Positions 31,949-40,714 of a DNA stretch of 64,000 bases are shown here, one piece after another; position 1 is the stretch's first letter, and every line of letters starts with the position of its first letter. The notes beneath the pieces were generated by a model, which was not told the origin of the DNA, did no database searches, and was given only the letters and a program-made list of their open reading frames with translations. The stretch is from Cupriavidus taiwanensis (GTDB taxonomy: Bacteria > Pseudomonadota > Gammaproteobacteria > Burkholderiales > Burkholderiaceae), in contig NZ_LT984804.1 in assembly GCF_900250115.1 (NCBI RefSeq), forward strand, positions 1,069,301 through 1,133,300. The letters are read 5' to 3'. The position numbers and the translations under genes were made by a program.

Positions 31949-34156
31949 TCAGTCCAGCAGCTTGTCCAGCGTGATCGGCAAGTCGCGCACGCGCCGGCCG
32001 GTGGCGTGGTACACGGCATTGGCAATGGCCGCGGCCACGCCGACGATGCCGATCTCGCCGATGCCCTTGGTGCCGAGCGCATTGATATGCGGATCGTCCT
32101 CGTCCACCACCGTGACCTCGATGGTGCCGATGTCGGCATTGACCGGCACATGGTATTCGGCCAGGTTGGCATTGGCGACGCGACCGGTGGCCAGGTCCAG
32201 CTCCGTCTTTTCGTGCAGCGCCATGCCGATGCCCCAGACTATGCCGCCCATCAGCTGGCTGTGTGCGGTCTTGCGGTTCAGCAGCCGGCCCGCGCCGTAG
32301 CTGGCAACCACGCGGTGGACGCGGATCTCGCCCAGGTCCGGATCGACGCGGACTTCGGCAAAGACGGCGCCGAAGGCGTGCATGGCATAGGCCTGGCGCT
32401 CCTTGCCGGGCCGGGTGCTGGCGCGGGCTTCGAGCGCACGCCCGCCGGCGCGCCGGATCGGCGCGGACATGGGTTCGCGCCGCGTCGGATCCGAGCGGCG
32501 TTGCAGCCAGCCAGCGACGATCTCGACGTCCTCCACCGGCGCGCCAGCCAGGGGCGAGGCGGTATCGGCCACGGCCTGGCGGATCAGGCGCAGCCGTGCC
32601 GCCTCGGCCGCCTGCCGCACCGCGGGCGCGACGCTGGCCACGGACTGCGAGCCGCCCGACACCGGAGCCTCGGGGAAGGCCGTGTCGCCCAGTTCAAGAA
32701 GTATTTGCGCCGGCGCCAGGCCGAGCGCATCGGCGGCGACCTGCGTCATCACCGTATAGGTGCCCGTGCCAAGGTCCTGCGAGCCCGTGCGTACCAGCGC
32801 CGTGCCGTCCGGCAGCAGGCGCACCATGGCGCTGGCCGGTGAGCGGTAGGTGGGATAGGTGGCGGTGGCCATGCCCAGTCCCACCAGCTTGCCGTCGGCG
32901 TGCATCGAGCGCGGGGCGGGATCGCGGCGTGCCCAGCCGAAGCGCTCGGCGGCGTCGCGATAACATGCGCGCAGCGACTTGCTGGAAAACGGCAATTGCT
33001 TGTCCGGATCGGTGTCGGCGTGGTTGCGCAGGCGCAGTGCGACCGGGTCGAGGCCCAGCCGCTCCGCCAGTTCGTCGAGCGCGCATTCGAGCGCAAAGCT
33101 GCCCGGGGCTTCACCTGGCGCGCGCATGAAGGTGGGGGTGCCGATGTCCAGTTCGACCAGCCGGTGGCTGGTCTGCACGCTGGCGCAGGCGTAGAGCCGG
33201 CGCGTGATCAGCGCAGCGGATTCGAGCCACTCCTCGAGCGCCGAGGTACAGGCAGTCACGTCATGACGGAGCGCTTGCAGCGCGCCGTCCGCTGCCGCGG
33301 CGGCGACCACGCGCTGCTCGGTCAGGGGACGCCCGCCCACCGGGCCGAACATCTGGGTTCGTTCCACCACCAGCCTGACCGGCCGGCTCACCTGCCGCGC
33401 CGCCATCGCGGCCAGCACCACGTGCGACCACACCGAGCCCTTGCAGCCAAAGCCGCCGCCGACGTACGGGCAGATCACGCGCACCTTGTCGGCCGCGATG
33501 CCGAACGCGGCCGCGACGGCCTTGCGCACGCCGGTGACGTATTGGGTCGCGTCGTACAGGGTCAGCTGGTCGCCATCCCACGCGGCGAGGGTGGCATGCG
33601 GCTCCATCGGGTTGTGGCTTTCCATCGGCGTGGTGTAGACCGCGTCGATCACGGCAGCGGCGCCGCGCAGGCCCGCGTCGGGATCGCCGCGGCGGCTGTC
33701 GGCGGCGTCGTCCTCGTCGGGTTTGCGGGCGCGTGTGCGCGCCTGCGCGAAGTCGAGCACGGCATCGGCCTGCCGGTATTGCACCGGCAGGCAGCGCGCG
33801 GCGTCGCGGGCCTGCTCGAGCGTGTCGGCCACCACCACCGCGATGGGCTGGTTGTTGTAGTGGACCGCGGGGTCCTGCAGCAGGCTCATGACGTGGCCGG
33901 CCGTGGGGATGTCCGCGGCCGCCTTGCCGCCCCTGGGCAGGTGCGGGGCGTTGAACGGCGTCAGCACCAGCTGCACGCCCGGCATGCGTTCGCACGCGGC
34001 GCTGTCGATGGCGACGATCTCGCCGCGGGCAATGGTGCTGGTCACCATCACCGCATGGGCCAGTCCCGGCAAGGTATGGTCGGCGCTGTAGCGGGCCCGG
34101 CCGGTGACCTTCGGGATGCCGTCGACGCGGTCGAGCGGGGTGCCGGTTACGCTCAT
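31949..34156 (-). CDS. molybdopterin-binding catalytic subunit, xanthine dehydrogenase family, copy 2
   Basis: 735 residues. Catalytic subunit with RVDGIPKVTGRARYSAD near the N terminus, YVGGGFGCKGS in the cofactor region and KGIGEIGIVG at the C terminus (catalytic base E701). ATG 34156 overlaps the FAD-subunit stop (ATGA). It is a clear paralogue of the subunit at 7942-10221, with a shared C terminus (VAAAIANAVYHATGRRVR) but different active-site loops. PaoABC-type enzymes oxidise aldehydes, often aromatic ones, to acids; which substrate this one uses cannot be read. It lacks a signal peptide. Confidence 0.9.
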   Translation of the reverse strand: MSVTGTPLDRVDGIPKVTGRARYSADHTLPGLAHAVMVTSTIARGEIVAIDSAACERMPGVQLVLTPFNAPHLPRGGKAAADIPTAGHVMSLLQDPAVHYNNQPIAVVVADTLEQARDAARCLPVQYRQADAVLDFAQARTRARKPDEDDAADSRRGDPDAGLRGAAAVIDAVYTTPMESHNPMEPHATLAAWDGDQLTLYDATQYVTGVRKAVAAAFGIAADKVRVICPYVGGGFGCKGSVWSHVVLAAMAARQVSRPVRLVVERTQMFGPVGGRPLTEQRVVAAAAADGALQALRHDVTACTSALEEWLESAALITRRLYACASVQTSHRLVELDIGTPTFMRAPGEAPGSFALECALDELAERLGLDPVALRLRNHADTDPDKQLPFSSKSLRACYRDAAERFGWARRDPAPRSMHADGKLVGLGMATATYPTYRSPASAMVRLLPDGTALVRTGSQDLGTGTYTVMTQVAADALGLAPAQILLELGDTAFPEAPVSGGSQSVASVAPAVRQAAEAARLRLIRQAVADTASPLAGAPVEDVEIVAGWLQRRSDPTRREPMSAPIRRAGGRALEARASTRPGKERQAYAMHAFGAVFAEVRVDPDLGEIRVHRVVASYGAGRLLNRKTAHSQLMGGIVWGIGMALHEKTELDLATGRVANANLAEYHVPVNADIGTIEVTVVDEDDPHINALGTKGIGEIGIVGVAAAIANAVYHATGRRVRDLPITLDKLLD

Positions 34157-35151
34157 GCCGAAGCTCCTTGCGGGCCGCTGGCGACCTTCAGCGCCAGCGC
34201 GACGGCACGCTGCGCCAGGCTGACCTTGAATGCATTGTGCGCATACGGGTGCGCGCCGTCGAGCAGCAGCCGCGCGGCGTCGGCCGCGCTGTGCGCACTC
34301 AGCGGCCGGCCGGTCAGGGCGCGTTCGGCCGCGGGCACGCGCCAGGGCTTGTGCGCCACGCCGCCCAGCGCCAGCCGGGCGCTGCGCACGAGCTTGCCGT
34401 CGAGCTCGAGCGCCGCCGCGACCGACACCAGGGCGAAGGCGAAGCTGGAACGGTCGCGCACCTTCAGGTAGTGCGCGTGCGCGGCGTAGGGCGAGGGCGG
34501 CAGGTCGATGGCGACGATCAGCTCGCCGGGCGCGAGCATGGTGTCGCATTGCGGGGTGTCGCCGGGCAGGCGATGGAAGTCGCCGATCGGGATGCGGCGC
34601 TCGCCGGTGCTGGCGCGCACCACGATCACGGCCTCGAGCGCGGCCAGCGCCACGCACATGTCGGACGGATGCACGGCAATGCAATGCTCGCTGGCGCCGA
34701 GGATGGCATGGATGCGGTTGATGCCGTCGCGCGCGCCGCAGCCCGAGCCGGGCTTGCGCTTGTTGCAGGCCGGGAAGCCCAGGTCGTAGAAGTAATGGCA
34801 ACGGGTGCGCTGCAGCAGGTTGCCGCCCACCGTCGCCATATTGCGCAGTTGCCCCGAGGCGCCCGACAGCAGCGCCTGCGCCAGCAGCGGATAGCGTTCG
34901 CGCACCAGCGCATGATTGGCCGCATCGGTGTTGCTGGCCATCGCCCCCAGGCGCAGGCCGCCGTCGGGCAGCGCCGTTAGCTGGTCCAGCGGCAGGCGGC
35001 TGACATCGACCAGCAGCCGCGGCGTTTCCACGCCAGCCTTGATCAGATCCAGCAGGTTGGTGCCGCCCGCCACATAGCGCGCGCCTGGCTGGCTCCCCAG
35101 GCGCATGGCTTCGTCGACCGAGCCCGGCCGTTCATAAGCGAAAGGATTCAT
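34153..35151 (-). CDS. molybdenum hydroxylase FAD subunit (PaoB/YagS-like), copy 2
   Basis: 332 residues. FAD motifs VAGGTNLLDLIKAG (27-40) and VGGNL (108-112), followed by the four-cysteine loop C118, C129, C138, C157 that in E. coli PaoB holds an additional [4Fe-4S] cluster. It is closely similar to the copy at 6845-7945 but shorter by about 34 residues, mainly near residue 20-30 and after the middle domain. Overlaps the large subunit gene by 4 bases and starts 8 bases after the stop of the small subunit. Confidence 0.9.
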   Translation of the reverse strand: MNPFAYERPGSVDEAMRLGSQPGARYVAGGTNLLDLIKAGVETPRLLVDVSRLPLDQLTALPDGGLRLGAMASNTDAANHALVRERYPLLAQALLSGASGQLRNMATVGGNLLQRTRCHYFYDLGFPACNKRKPGSGCGARDGINRIHAILGASEHCIAVHPSDMCVALAALEAVIVVRASTGERRIPIGDFHRLPGDTPQCDTMLAPGELIVAIDLPPSPYAAHAHYLKVRDRSSFAFALVSVAAALELDGKLVRSARLALGGVAHKPWRVPAAERALTGRPLSAHSAADAARLLLDGAHPYAHNAFKVSLAQRAVALALKVASGPQGASA

Positions 35152-35159
35152 AGCGGGCC

Positions 35160-35732
35160 TTAGCTGCCGTCGCCCTTGCCGCAGGCTGCGCGGACCGCGG
35201 CAACGATATTGTTGTAGGCGCCGCAACGGCACAGGTTGCCGCTCATGCGCTCGCGGATCTCGTCGTCGCCGAGCGGCAGTGGCGCCGGGCCAACTGGGTG
35301 CACTGCGCTGGCGTGGCCGGCCTGCGCCTCGGCCAGCATGCCCACCGCCGCGCAGATCTGGCCGGGCGTGCAGAAGCCGCACTGCAGCGCGTCGTGAGTG
35401 ACGAAGGCCTGCTGCATCGGGTGCAGGGTGTCGCCGCTGGCCAGGCCTTCGATGGTAGTGATGTGGCGGCCTTCCTGCATCACCGCGAGCGTCAGGCAGG
35501 CGTTGATGCGGCGGCCCTCGACCAGCACCGTGCACGCGCCGCACTGGCCGCGGTCGCAGCCCTTCTTGGCGCCGGTCAGGTGGAGGATTTCACGCAGCGC
35601 GTCGAGCAGCGTGCAGCGCGGTTCCAGCTGCAGCGTGCAGGGCTTGCCGTTGACGTGGAGCGTCACCGCGCGGGTGGCCGCGCCTGGCGGGGCGGTAGTG
35701 CTGCAATGGGCCGGAACGTTGTCTTCGGACAT
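35160..35732 (-). CDS. molybdenum hydroxylase small subunit, two [2Fe-2S] clusters, copy 2
   Basis: 190 residues. Ferredoxin-domain cysteines in KKGCDRGQCGACTVLV and INACLT, and second-cluster cysteines in QCGFCTPGQ and NLCRCGAY. Between these there is an extra loop (GHASAVHPVGPAPLPLGD) not present in copy 1. No twin-arginine signal. First gene of the small-medium-large operon, ending 8 bases before the FAD subunit start. Its promoter should lie in 35733-36035, together with the hairpin at 35983-36010. Confidence 0.9.
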   Translation of the reverse strand: MSEDNVPAHCSTTAPPGAATRAVTLHVNGKPCTLQLEPRCTLLDALREILHLTGAKKGCDRGQCGACTVLVEGRRINACLTLAVMQEGRHITTIEGLASGDTLHPMQQAFVTHDALQCGFCTPGQICAAVGMLAEAQAGHASAVHPVGPAPLPLGDDEIRERMSGNLCRCGAYNNIVAAVRAACGKGDGS

Positions 35733-35982
35733 GGCGAGCCTGCTGTCGACGTCCCGGCATGTCGTCTGAGCGCCGGGAATACCGGAAGGCCGCAAGTTCA
35801 GTGCCGGGCGGCGTCCCCGGCCATGGCGTCAAGGGCGGCACGGCAACGCGGCGGGGCAAGCGTCAAAAACGCCACGCGGTGCGTGTAGAAATTACGCTGG
35901 CGCGAACCATGGCGATGAAAACAAGAACGGCGCCAGACGGCGCCGTCAGATTCGTTGAAATCCGCCATGCTGCTGGTTCACT

Positions 35983-36010
35983 CCCCTTCTCCCGCGTGCG
36001 GGAGAAGGGG
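35983..36010. repeat. perfect 13-bp inverted repeat, REP/terminator-like
   Basis: CCCCTTCTCCCGC and its complement GCGGGAGAAGGGG are separated by GT. It stands 26 bases after the end of the aminotransferase gene (read on the minus strand) inside the 303-base gene-free interval 35733-36035. The 18-base core differs by one base from the core of the palindrome at 52355-52380, so the two belong to one repeat family that may act as a transcription terminator. Nothing else was recognised in the interval. Confidence 0.6.
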
Positions 36011-36035
36011 GCACACCATCGATTGTCCGGGGTCC

Positions 36036-37232
36036 TCAGCCCTTCAGCACGCTGCCGATGGCCTTGGCCACGGTGCCGACATTGCGCTCGTTCAGCCCGG
36101 CCACGCACATGCGGCCCGAGCGCAGCAGGTACACGCCGTGCTGCTCGCGCAGGCGCTCGGCCTGGTCGGCGCTAAGGCCGGTGTAGGTGAACATGCCGCG
36201 CTGGGTCAGGTAGCGCGACAGCGCCTCGCCGCTGACATGGTCGCGCAGGTGGTGGTGGATGGCCTCGCGCATGCGCGCGATGCGGCCGCACATCTCGGCC
36301 AGTTCCTGTTCCCACAGCTGGCGCAGCTCGGGCGTGGTCAGCACCTTCGAGACCACGCGCGCGCCGTGCGTGGGCGGGTTGCTGTAGTTGGCGCGCACCG
36401 CGCCGGTCAGCTGGCCGAGCACGTTGGAGGCTTCGGCCGCGGTGTTGCAGAACACGCTCAGGCCGCCGCAGCGCTCGCCGTACAGTGAGAAGTTCTTCGA
36501 GAACGAATTGGCCACCAGGCACGGCACGTCCTGCGCGACCAGTTCGCGGATGGCGAAGGCGTCGTCTTCCAGGCCGGCGCCGAAACCCTGGTAGGCCATG
36601 TCGACGAACGGCAGCAGCTGGTTGGCCTTGAGCAGCGCGATCAGCTGGCGCCACTGGTCCTGGTTCAGGTCCACGCCGGTCGGGTTGTGGCAGCACGCGT
36701 GCAGCAGCACGATGCTGCCGGCCGGGATGGCGCGCAGCGCGTCGACCATGGCGTCGAACTTCAGGCCGCCGCTGGCGTCGTCATAGTACGGGTAGGTGTT
36801 GACGGTAAAGCCGGCGCGCTCGAACACCACGCGGTGGTTTTCCCAGCTCGGGTCGCTGATCCACACCTGCGCCTGCGGATAGTAGCGCTTGAGGAAATCG
36901 GCGCCCACGCGCAGCGCGCCCGAGCCGCCCAGCGTCTGCAGCGTGGCGATGCGGCCGGCGGCGCGCGCCGGCGAGGCCTCGCCGAACACCAGCGCCTGCA
37001 CCGCGTTGCGGTAGGCCGCCAGGCCCGACATCGGCAGGTAGGGGCGCGGACCCATGTCGGCCAGCAGCGCGGCCTCGGCCTGCGCCACGGCCTGCATCAC
37101 CGGCAGGCGGCCGTCGTCGTCGAAGTAGATGCCGATGCTGAGGTTGACCTTGTCGGTGCGCGGGTCGCGCTGGAAGTCCTCGTTGAGCGAGAGGATCGGA
37201 TCGCCGGGAAAGGCCTCGATGTGTGCGAACAT
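36036..37232 (-). CDS. tyrB: aromatic amino acid aminotransferase (TyrB/AspC family)
   Basis: 398 residues, class I PLP aminotransferase converting tyrosine or phenylalanine to 4-hydroxyphenylpyruvate or phenylpyruvate with 2-oxoglutarate. Visible: LGGSGALRVG (101-110) for cofactor phosphate, HNPTG (182-186, N183), D211 and Y214 in FVDMAYQGF, the Schiff-base lysine K246 in ANSFSKNFSLYGERCGGL, R254, and a C-terminal substrate arginine (LLRSGRMCVAGL). Sequence fits TyrB as well as AspC; the neighbouring AroP permease and 4-hydroxyphenylpyruvate dioxygenase favour an aromatic substrate. It ends 105 bases before aroP starts on the same strand. Confidence 0.88.
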   Translation of the reverse strand: MFAHIEAFPGDPILSLNEDFQRDPRTDKVNLSIGIYFDDDGRLPVMQAVAQAEAALLADMGPRPYLPMSGLAAYRNAVQALVFGEASPARAAGRIATLQTLGGSGALRVGADFLKRYYPQAQVWISDPSWENHRVVFERAGFTVNTYPYYDDASGGLKFDAMVDALRAIPAGSIVLLHACCHNPTGVDLNQDQWRQLIALLKANQLLPFVDMAYQGFGAGLEDDAFAIRELVAQDVPCLVANSFSKNFSLYGERCGGLSVFCNTAAEASNVLGQLTGAVRANYSNPPTHGARVVSKVLTTPELRQLWEQELAEMCGRIARMREAIHHHLRDHVSGEALSRYLTQRGMFTYTGLSADQAERLREQHGVYLLRSGRMCVAGLNERNVGTVAKAIGSVLKG

Positions 37233-37336
37233 GGGATGCGATGGAGTTGGGTCGGGGGCGGCTGCCGCGGCGCAAGACGCCGCGCAGCCCGGGATTTTAA
37301 CCGGCGGCGCCCGCGGTCTGCAGGCGCCGGGCCGGG

Positions 37337-38731
37337 TCAACGCAGCTGCTGCGCGGCCACGCCGGCTTGCAGCGCGGCGCCGGCCTTCTTCTGGCGCACC
37401 AGGTAGCTCACGCCGAGCACCACCAGCCACACCGGGATCAGGTACACCGAGATGCGCAGGCCTTCGGTCAGGTACATCACCACCAGGATGCCGGCCAGGA
37501 ACACCAGGCACAGGTAGTTGGTCAGCGGATAGCCCCAGCTCTGGAACGCCGTGGCCTGGCCGGCCTTGCGCTTGTCGGCGCGGAACTTCAGGTGGATCAG
37601 GCTGATCATGGCCCAGTTGATGATGAGCGCCGACACCACCAGGCCCATCAGCAGCTCGAAGGCCTTGCCCGGCATGAAGTAGTTGATCACCACGCAGGCC
37701 GCGGTGGCCACGGCCGAGAACGCCAGCGCCGTCAGCGGGATGCCGCGCTGGTTGACCTTGAGCAGCGCCTTGGGGGCATTGCCCTGCTGCGCCAGGCCGT
37801 ACAGCATGCGGCTGTTGCAGTACACGCCGCTGTTGTAGACCGACAGCGCCGCGGTCAGCACCACCACGTTGAGCACGTTGGCCACCCAGTTGCTGTTCAG
37901 CGCGTGGAAGATCAGCACGAACGGGCTGCCGCCGGTGGCCACGTTCTCCCACGGGTACAGCGACAGCAGCACCGCCAGCGCGCCCACGTAGAAGATCAGG
38001 ATGCGGTAGATCACCTGGTTGGTGGCCTTGGGGATGGTCTTGCCGGGCGCGTCCGCCTCGGCCGCGGTGATGCCCACCAGCTCGAGGCCGCCGAACGAGA
38101 ACATGATCACCGCCATGGCCATCACCAGGCCGCCCATGCCGTTGGGGAAGAAGCCGCCGTGCTGCCACAGGTTGGCCACGCTGGCCTGCGGGCCGGCGTT
38201 GCCGGAGACCAGCAGGTAGCCGCCGAAGCCGATCATGCCGATGATTGCCGCGACCTTGATGATCGAGAACCAGAATTCCATCTCGCCGAAGGACTTCACG
38301 CTCGCCAGGTTGATCGCGTTGATGATGACGAAGAACGTCAGCGCCGAGACCCAGGTAGGGATCTCCGGCCACCAGTACTGCACGTAGATGCCGACGGCGG
38401 ACAGTTCCGCCATGCTCACCAGGATGTACAGCACCCAGTAGTTCCATCCCGACAGGAAGCCGGCGAAATGGCCGCAGTACTTGTCGGCAAAATAGCTGAA
38501 CGAGCCGGCGACGGGCTCGTCCACCACCATCTCGCCCAGCTGGCGCATGATGAAGAAAGCCACGATGCCGGCGATGGCATAGCCCAGCAGGACCGAAGGC
38601 CCCGCCATCTTGATGGTCTGGGCGATGCCCAGGAAAAGTCCGGTGCCGATGGCGCCACCCAGGGCGATCAGCTGGATGTGCCGGTTCTTCAGCCCGCGCT
38701 TGAGCGAGCCGTCGTTGTTGCTGGAATGCAT
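37337..38731 (-). CDS. aroP: aromatic amino acid permease (AroP/PheP type)
   Basis: 464 residues with twelve predicted membrane helices, amino acid-polyamine-organocation family. The entry motif IQLIALGGAIGTGLFLG (TM1) and the FSFGGLELVGITAAEA segment (TM6) are those of AroP/PheP/LysP. It imports phenylalanine, tyrosine and tryptophan by proton symport. Location between the aromatic aminotransferase and 4-hydroxyphenylpyruvate dioxygenase genes on the same strand supports aromatic amino acid catabolism. Some members of the group carry GABA or proline instead, so the exact substrate remains an inference from context. Confidence 0.87.
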   Translation of the reverse strand: MHSSNNDGSLKRGLKNRHIQLIALGGAIGTGLFLGIAQTIKMAGPSVLLGYAIAGIVAFFIMRQLGEMVVDEPVAGSFSYFADKYCGHFAGFLSGWNYWVLYILVSMAELSAVGIYVQYWWPEIPTWVSALTFFVIINAINLASVKSFGEMEFWFSIIKVAAIIGMIGFGGYLLVSGNAGPQASVANLWQHGGFFPNGMGGLVMAMAVIMFSFGGLELVGITAAEADAPGKTIPKATNQVIYRILIFYVGALAVLLSLYPWENVATGGSPFVLIFHALNSNWVANVLNVVVLTAALSVYNSGVYCNSRMLYGLAQQGNAPKALLKVNQRGIPLTALAFSAVATAACVVINYFMPGKAFELLMGLVVSALIINWAMISLIHLKFRADKRKAGQATAFQSWGYPLTNYLCLVFLAGILVVMYLTEGLRISVYLIPVWLVVLGVSYLVRQKKAGAALQAGVAAQQLR

Positions 38732-38913
38732 GCAGTGTTTCCTCTACCCATTCTCATGGAATGCGGGCCCGCGTCTCTGGCTGTTGTCTGAGTCGGACGC
38801 TTGGGCCTGGGGGTCGTCGCCGCGCGCGCGGCAGGGTGTCTGCCGCGCGGGGCGTGCGCGTTGCCGGACCGGCGCGCCGCCGAAGGCGGCCGGTCAGGAA
38901 GGGCCGATGCCGG

Positions 38914-39993
38914 TCAGGCCTCGACCTTGAGCGTGCCGCGTTCGATCTGGTCGCGTTCCAGCGACTCGAACAGTGCCTTGAAGTTGCCTTCGCCGAAGCC
39001 TTCGTCGCCCTGGCGCTGGATGAACTCGAAGAACACCGGGCCGAGCGCGGTCTTGGAGAAGATCTGCAGCAGCAGACGGGGCTTGCCGCCTTCGGTGGTG
39101 CCGTCCAGCAGGATGCCGCGCGACTTCAGTTGCTCGACCGGCTGGCCGTGGCCGGGCAGGCGGGTGTCGAGCGCTTCGTAGTAGTAGTCGTTCGGCGCGG
39201 TCATCAGCGGCACGCCGGCCAGTTGCAGGCGGTCGATGACCTCGATCAGGTTGTCGGTCAGGAAGGCGATGTGCTGGATGCCCTCGCCGTTGAATGCCAT
39301 CAGGAACTCTTCGATCTGGCCGGCGCCCTTGGACGATTCCTCGTTCAGCGGAATGCGGATTTTACCATCCGGCGCGGTCATGGCCTTGGAGGCCAGGCCG
39401 GTGTACTCGCCCTGGATGTCGAAATAGCGGATTTCGCGGAAATTGAACAGCTTTTCGTAGAAGTTGGCCCAGTAAGTCATGCGGCCACGGTAGACGTTGT
39501 GGGTCAGGTGGTCGATCAGCTTGAGGCCGTGGCCGACCGGGTGGCGGTCGACGCCCTCGATGAACTCGAAGTCGATGTCATAGATCGACTTGCCTTCCTC
39601 GAAGCGGTCGATCAGGTACAGCGGCGCGCCGCCGATGCCCTTGATCGCCGGCAGGCGCAGCTCCATCGGGCCGGTCGGGATCTCGACGGGCTGCGCGCCC
39701 AGTGCCAGCGCGCGCGCGTAGGCCTTGTGCGAATCCTTGACGCGGAAAGCCATGCCGCAGGCGCTCGGGCCGTGCTCGGCGGCAAAGTAGGCGGCGTGGC
39801 TGTGCGGCTCGCGGTTGACGATGAAGTTGATGTCGCCCTGGCGGTACAGCACCACGTCCTTGGAACGGTGCTTTGCCACCAGCGTGAAGCCCATCTGTTC
39901 GAACAGCGGCTCAAGCAGGTTGGGGGTGGGCGAGGCGAATTCCACGAATTCGAAGCCCATCAGCTGCATCGGATTGTCAAACAGGTCGGCCAT
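38914..39993 (-). CDS. hpd: 4-hydroxyphenylpyruvate dioxygenase
   Basis: 359 residues, normal length. Converts 4-hydroxyphenylpyruvate to homogentisate using O2 and Fe(II). The iron ligands of the C-terminal VOC domain are visible: H162 (LIDHLTHNV), H241 ([11 protein letters not shown]) and E323 ([21 protein letters not shown]), together with the C-terminal helix (residues about 330-350) that closes the active site. Divergent from an Lrp-type regulator at 40231. Genes for the next steps (homogentisate dioxygenase, fumarylacetoacetase) are not in the window. Confidence 0.95.
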   Translation of the reverse strand: MADLFDNPMQLMGFEFVEFASPTPNLLEPLFEQMGFTLVAKHRSKDVVLYRQGDINFIVNREPHSHAAYFAAEHGPSACGMAFRVKDSHKAYARALALGAQPVEIPTGPMELRLPAIKGIGGAPLYLIDRFEEGKSIYDIDFEFIEGVDRHPVGHGLKLIDHLTHNVYRGRMTYWANFYEKLFNFREIRYFDIQGEYTGLASKAMTAPDGKIRIPLNEESSKGAGQIEEFLMAFNGEGIQHIAFLTDNLIEVIDRLQLAGVPLMTAPNDYYYEALDTRLPGHGQPVEQLKSRGILLDGTTEGGKPRLLLQIFSKTALGPVFFEFIQRQGDEGFGEGNFKALFESLERDQIERGTLKVEA

Positions 39994-40230
39994 GGCTTTC
40001 TCGGTAAGAACGTAGGGGCGGGAAATAATATTGTGGCTTCAGCACTTGCTTTGCGCAGTCGCGCCGGGCCAGCCGGCTTGGCACCGGACCCATGGTGGCA
40101 CGGGTTTGCGGTGCGCTTGCTTGGCATGCAGTGTATATTCGGGGAGGCAAAATTGGATTTCGTAAAACAGGCAGGGAAACCCTAGATTATGAAATTTGAT
40201 TGCTTGAATACTTGAGATGAGGAAACCGAA

Positions 40231-40704
40231 GTGCAATCAATCGAGCTTGACCGCACCGATCGCCGCTTGCTCGGGGTGCTGCAGGAGAACGGGCGGGCAT
40301 CCAACCTGGAACTGGCCGAAGCCATCGCGCTGTCGCCCGCGCAGACCCTGCGGCGCCACCGCCGGCTGGAAGAAGCCGGGCTGGTCAAGCGCTACGAGGC
40401 GCGCCTGGACGCCGCGGCGCTTGGCTTCGGCGTGGTGGCCTTTATCCACGTGACGATGGAGCGCGGGCATATCCGCGACCTGTCCAACTTCAAGCGCCTG
40501 GTGGCCGAACTGGCGCAGATCCAGGAGTGCTTCTCGGTGACGGGCGATATCGACTACGTGCTGAAGGTGGTCGCGCGCGACCTGAAATCGCTGTCGGATT
40601 TCCTGCTGGATACGCTGATGCGCATTCCCGGGGTCAGCGGCGTGAAGTCGAGCGTGTGCCTGGACGAGATCAAGTGCACCAGCGCGGTGCCGATGGAGCC
40701 CTGA
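40231..40704 (+). CDS. Lrp/AsnC-family regulator, probably of hpd
   Basis: 157 residues from GTG 40231. N-terminal HTH (about 5-55: ELAEAIALSPAQTLRRHRRLEEAGLV) and C-terminal RAM/AsnC ligand domain (about 70-145) with the usual GDIDYVLKVVARD motif. Transcribed divergently from hpd across a 237-base gap that must hold both promoters. Lrp regulators next to hpd typically respond to phenylalanine or tyrosine; this one most likely activates hpd, perhaps also aroP and tyrB. It converges on the hybrid kinase gene, with 10 bases between. Confidence 0.88.
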   Translation: MQSIELDRTDRRLLGVLQENGRASNLELAEAIALSPAQTLRRHRRLEEAGLVKRYEARLDAAALGFGVVAFIHVTMERGHIRDLSNFKRLVAELAQIQECFSVTGDIDYVLKVVARDLKSLSDFLLDTLMRIPGVSGVKSSVCLDEIKCTSAVPMEP

Positions 40705-40714
40705 AGCGGACCGG

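Noticed and set aside
40038..40230. Short minus-strand frame in the hpd-lrp intergenic region
   Set aside because: It lies over the divergent promoter region, has no ribosome site and no family likeness.
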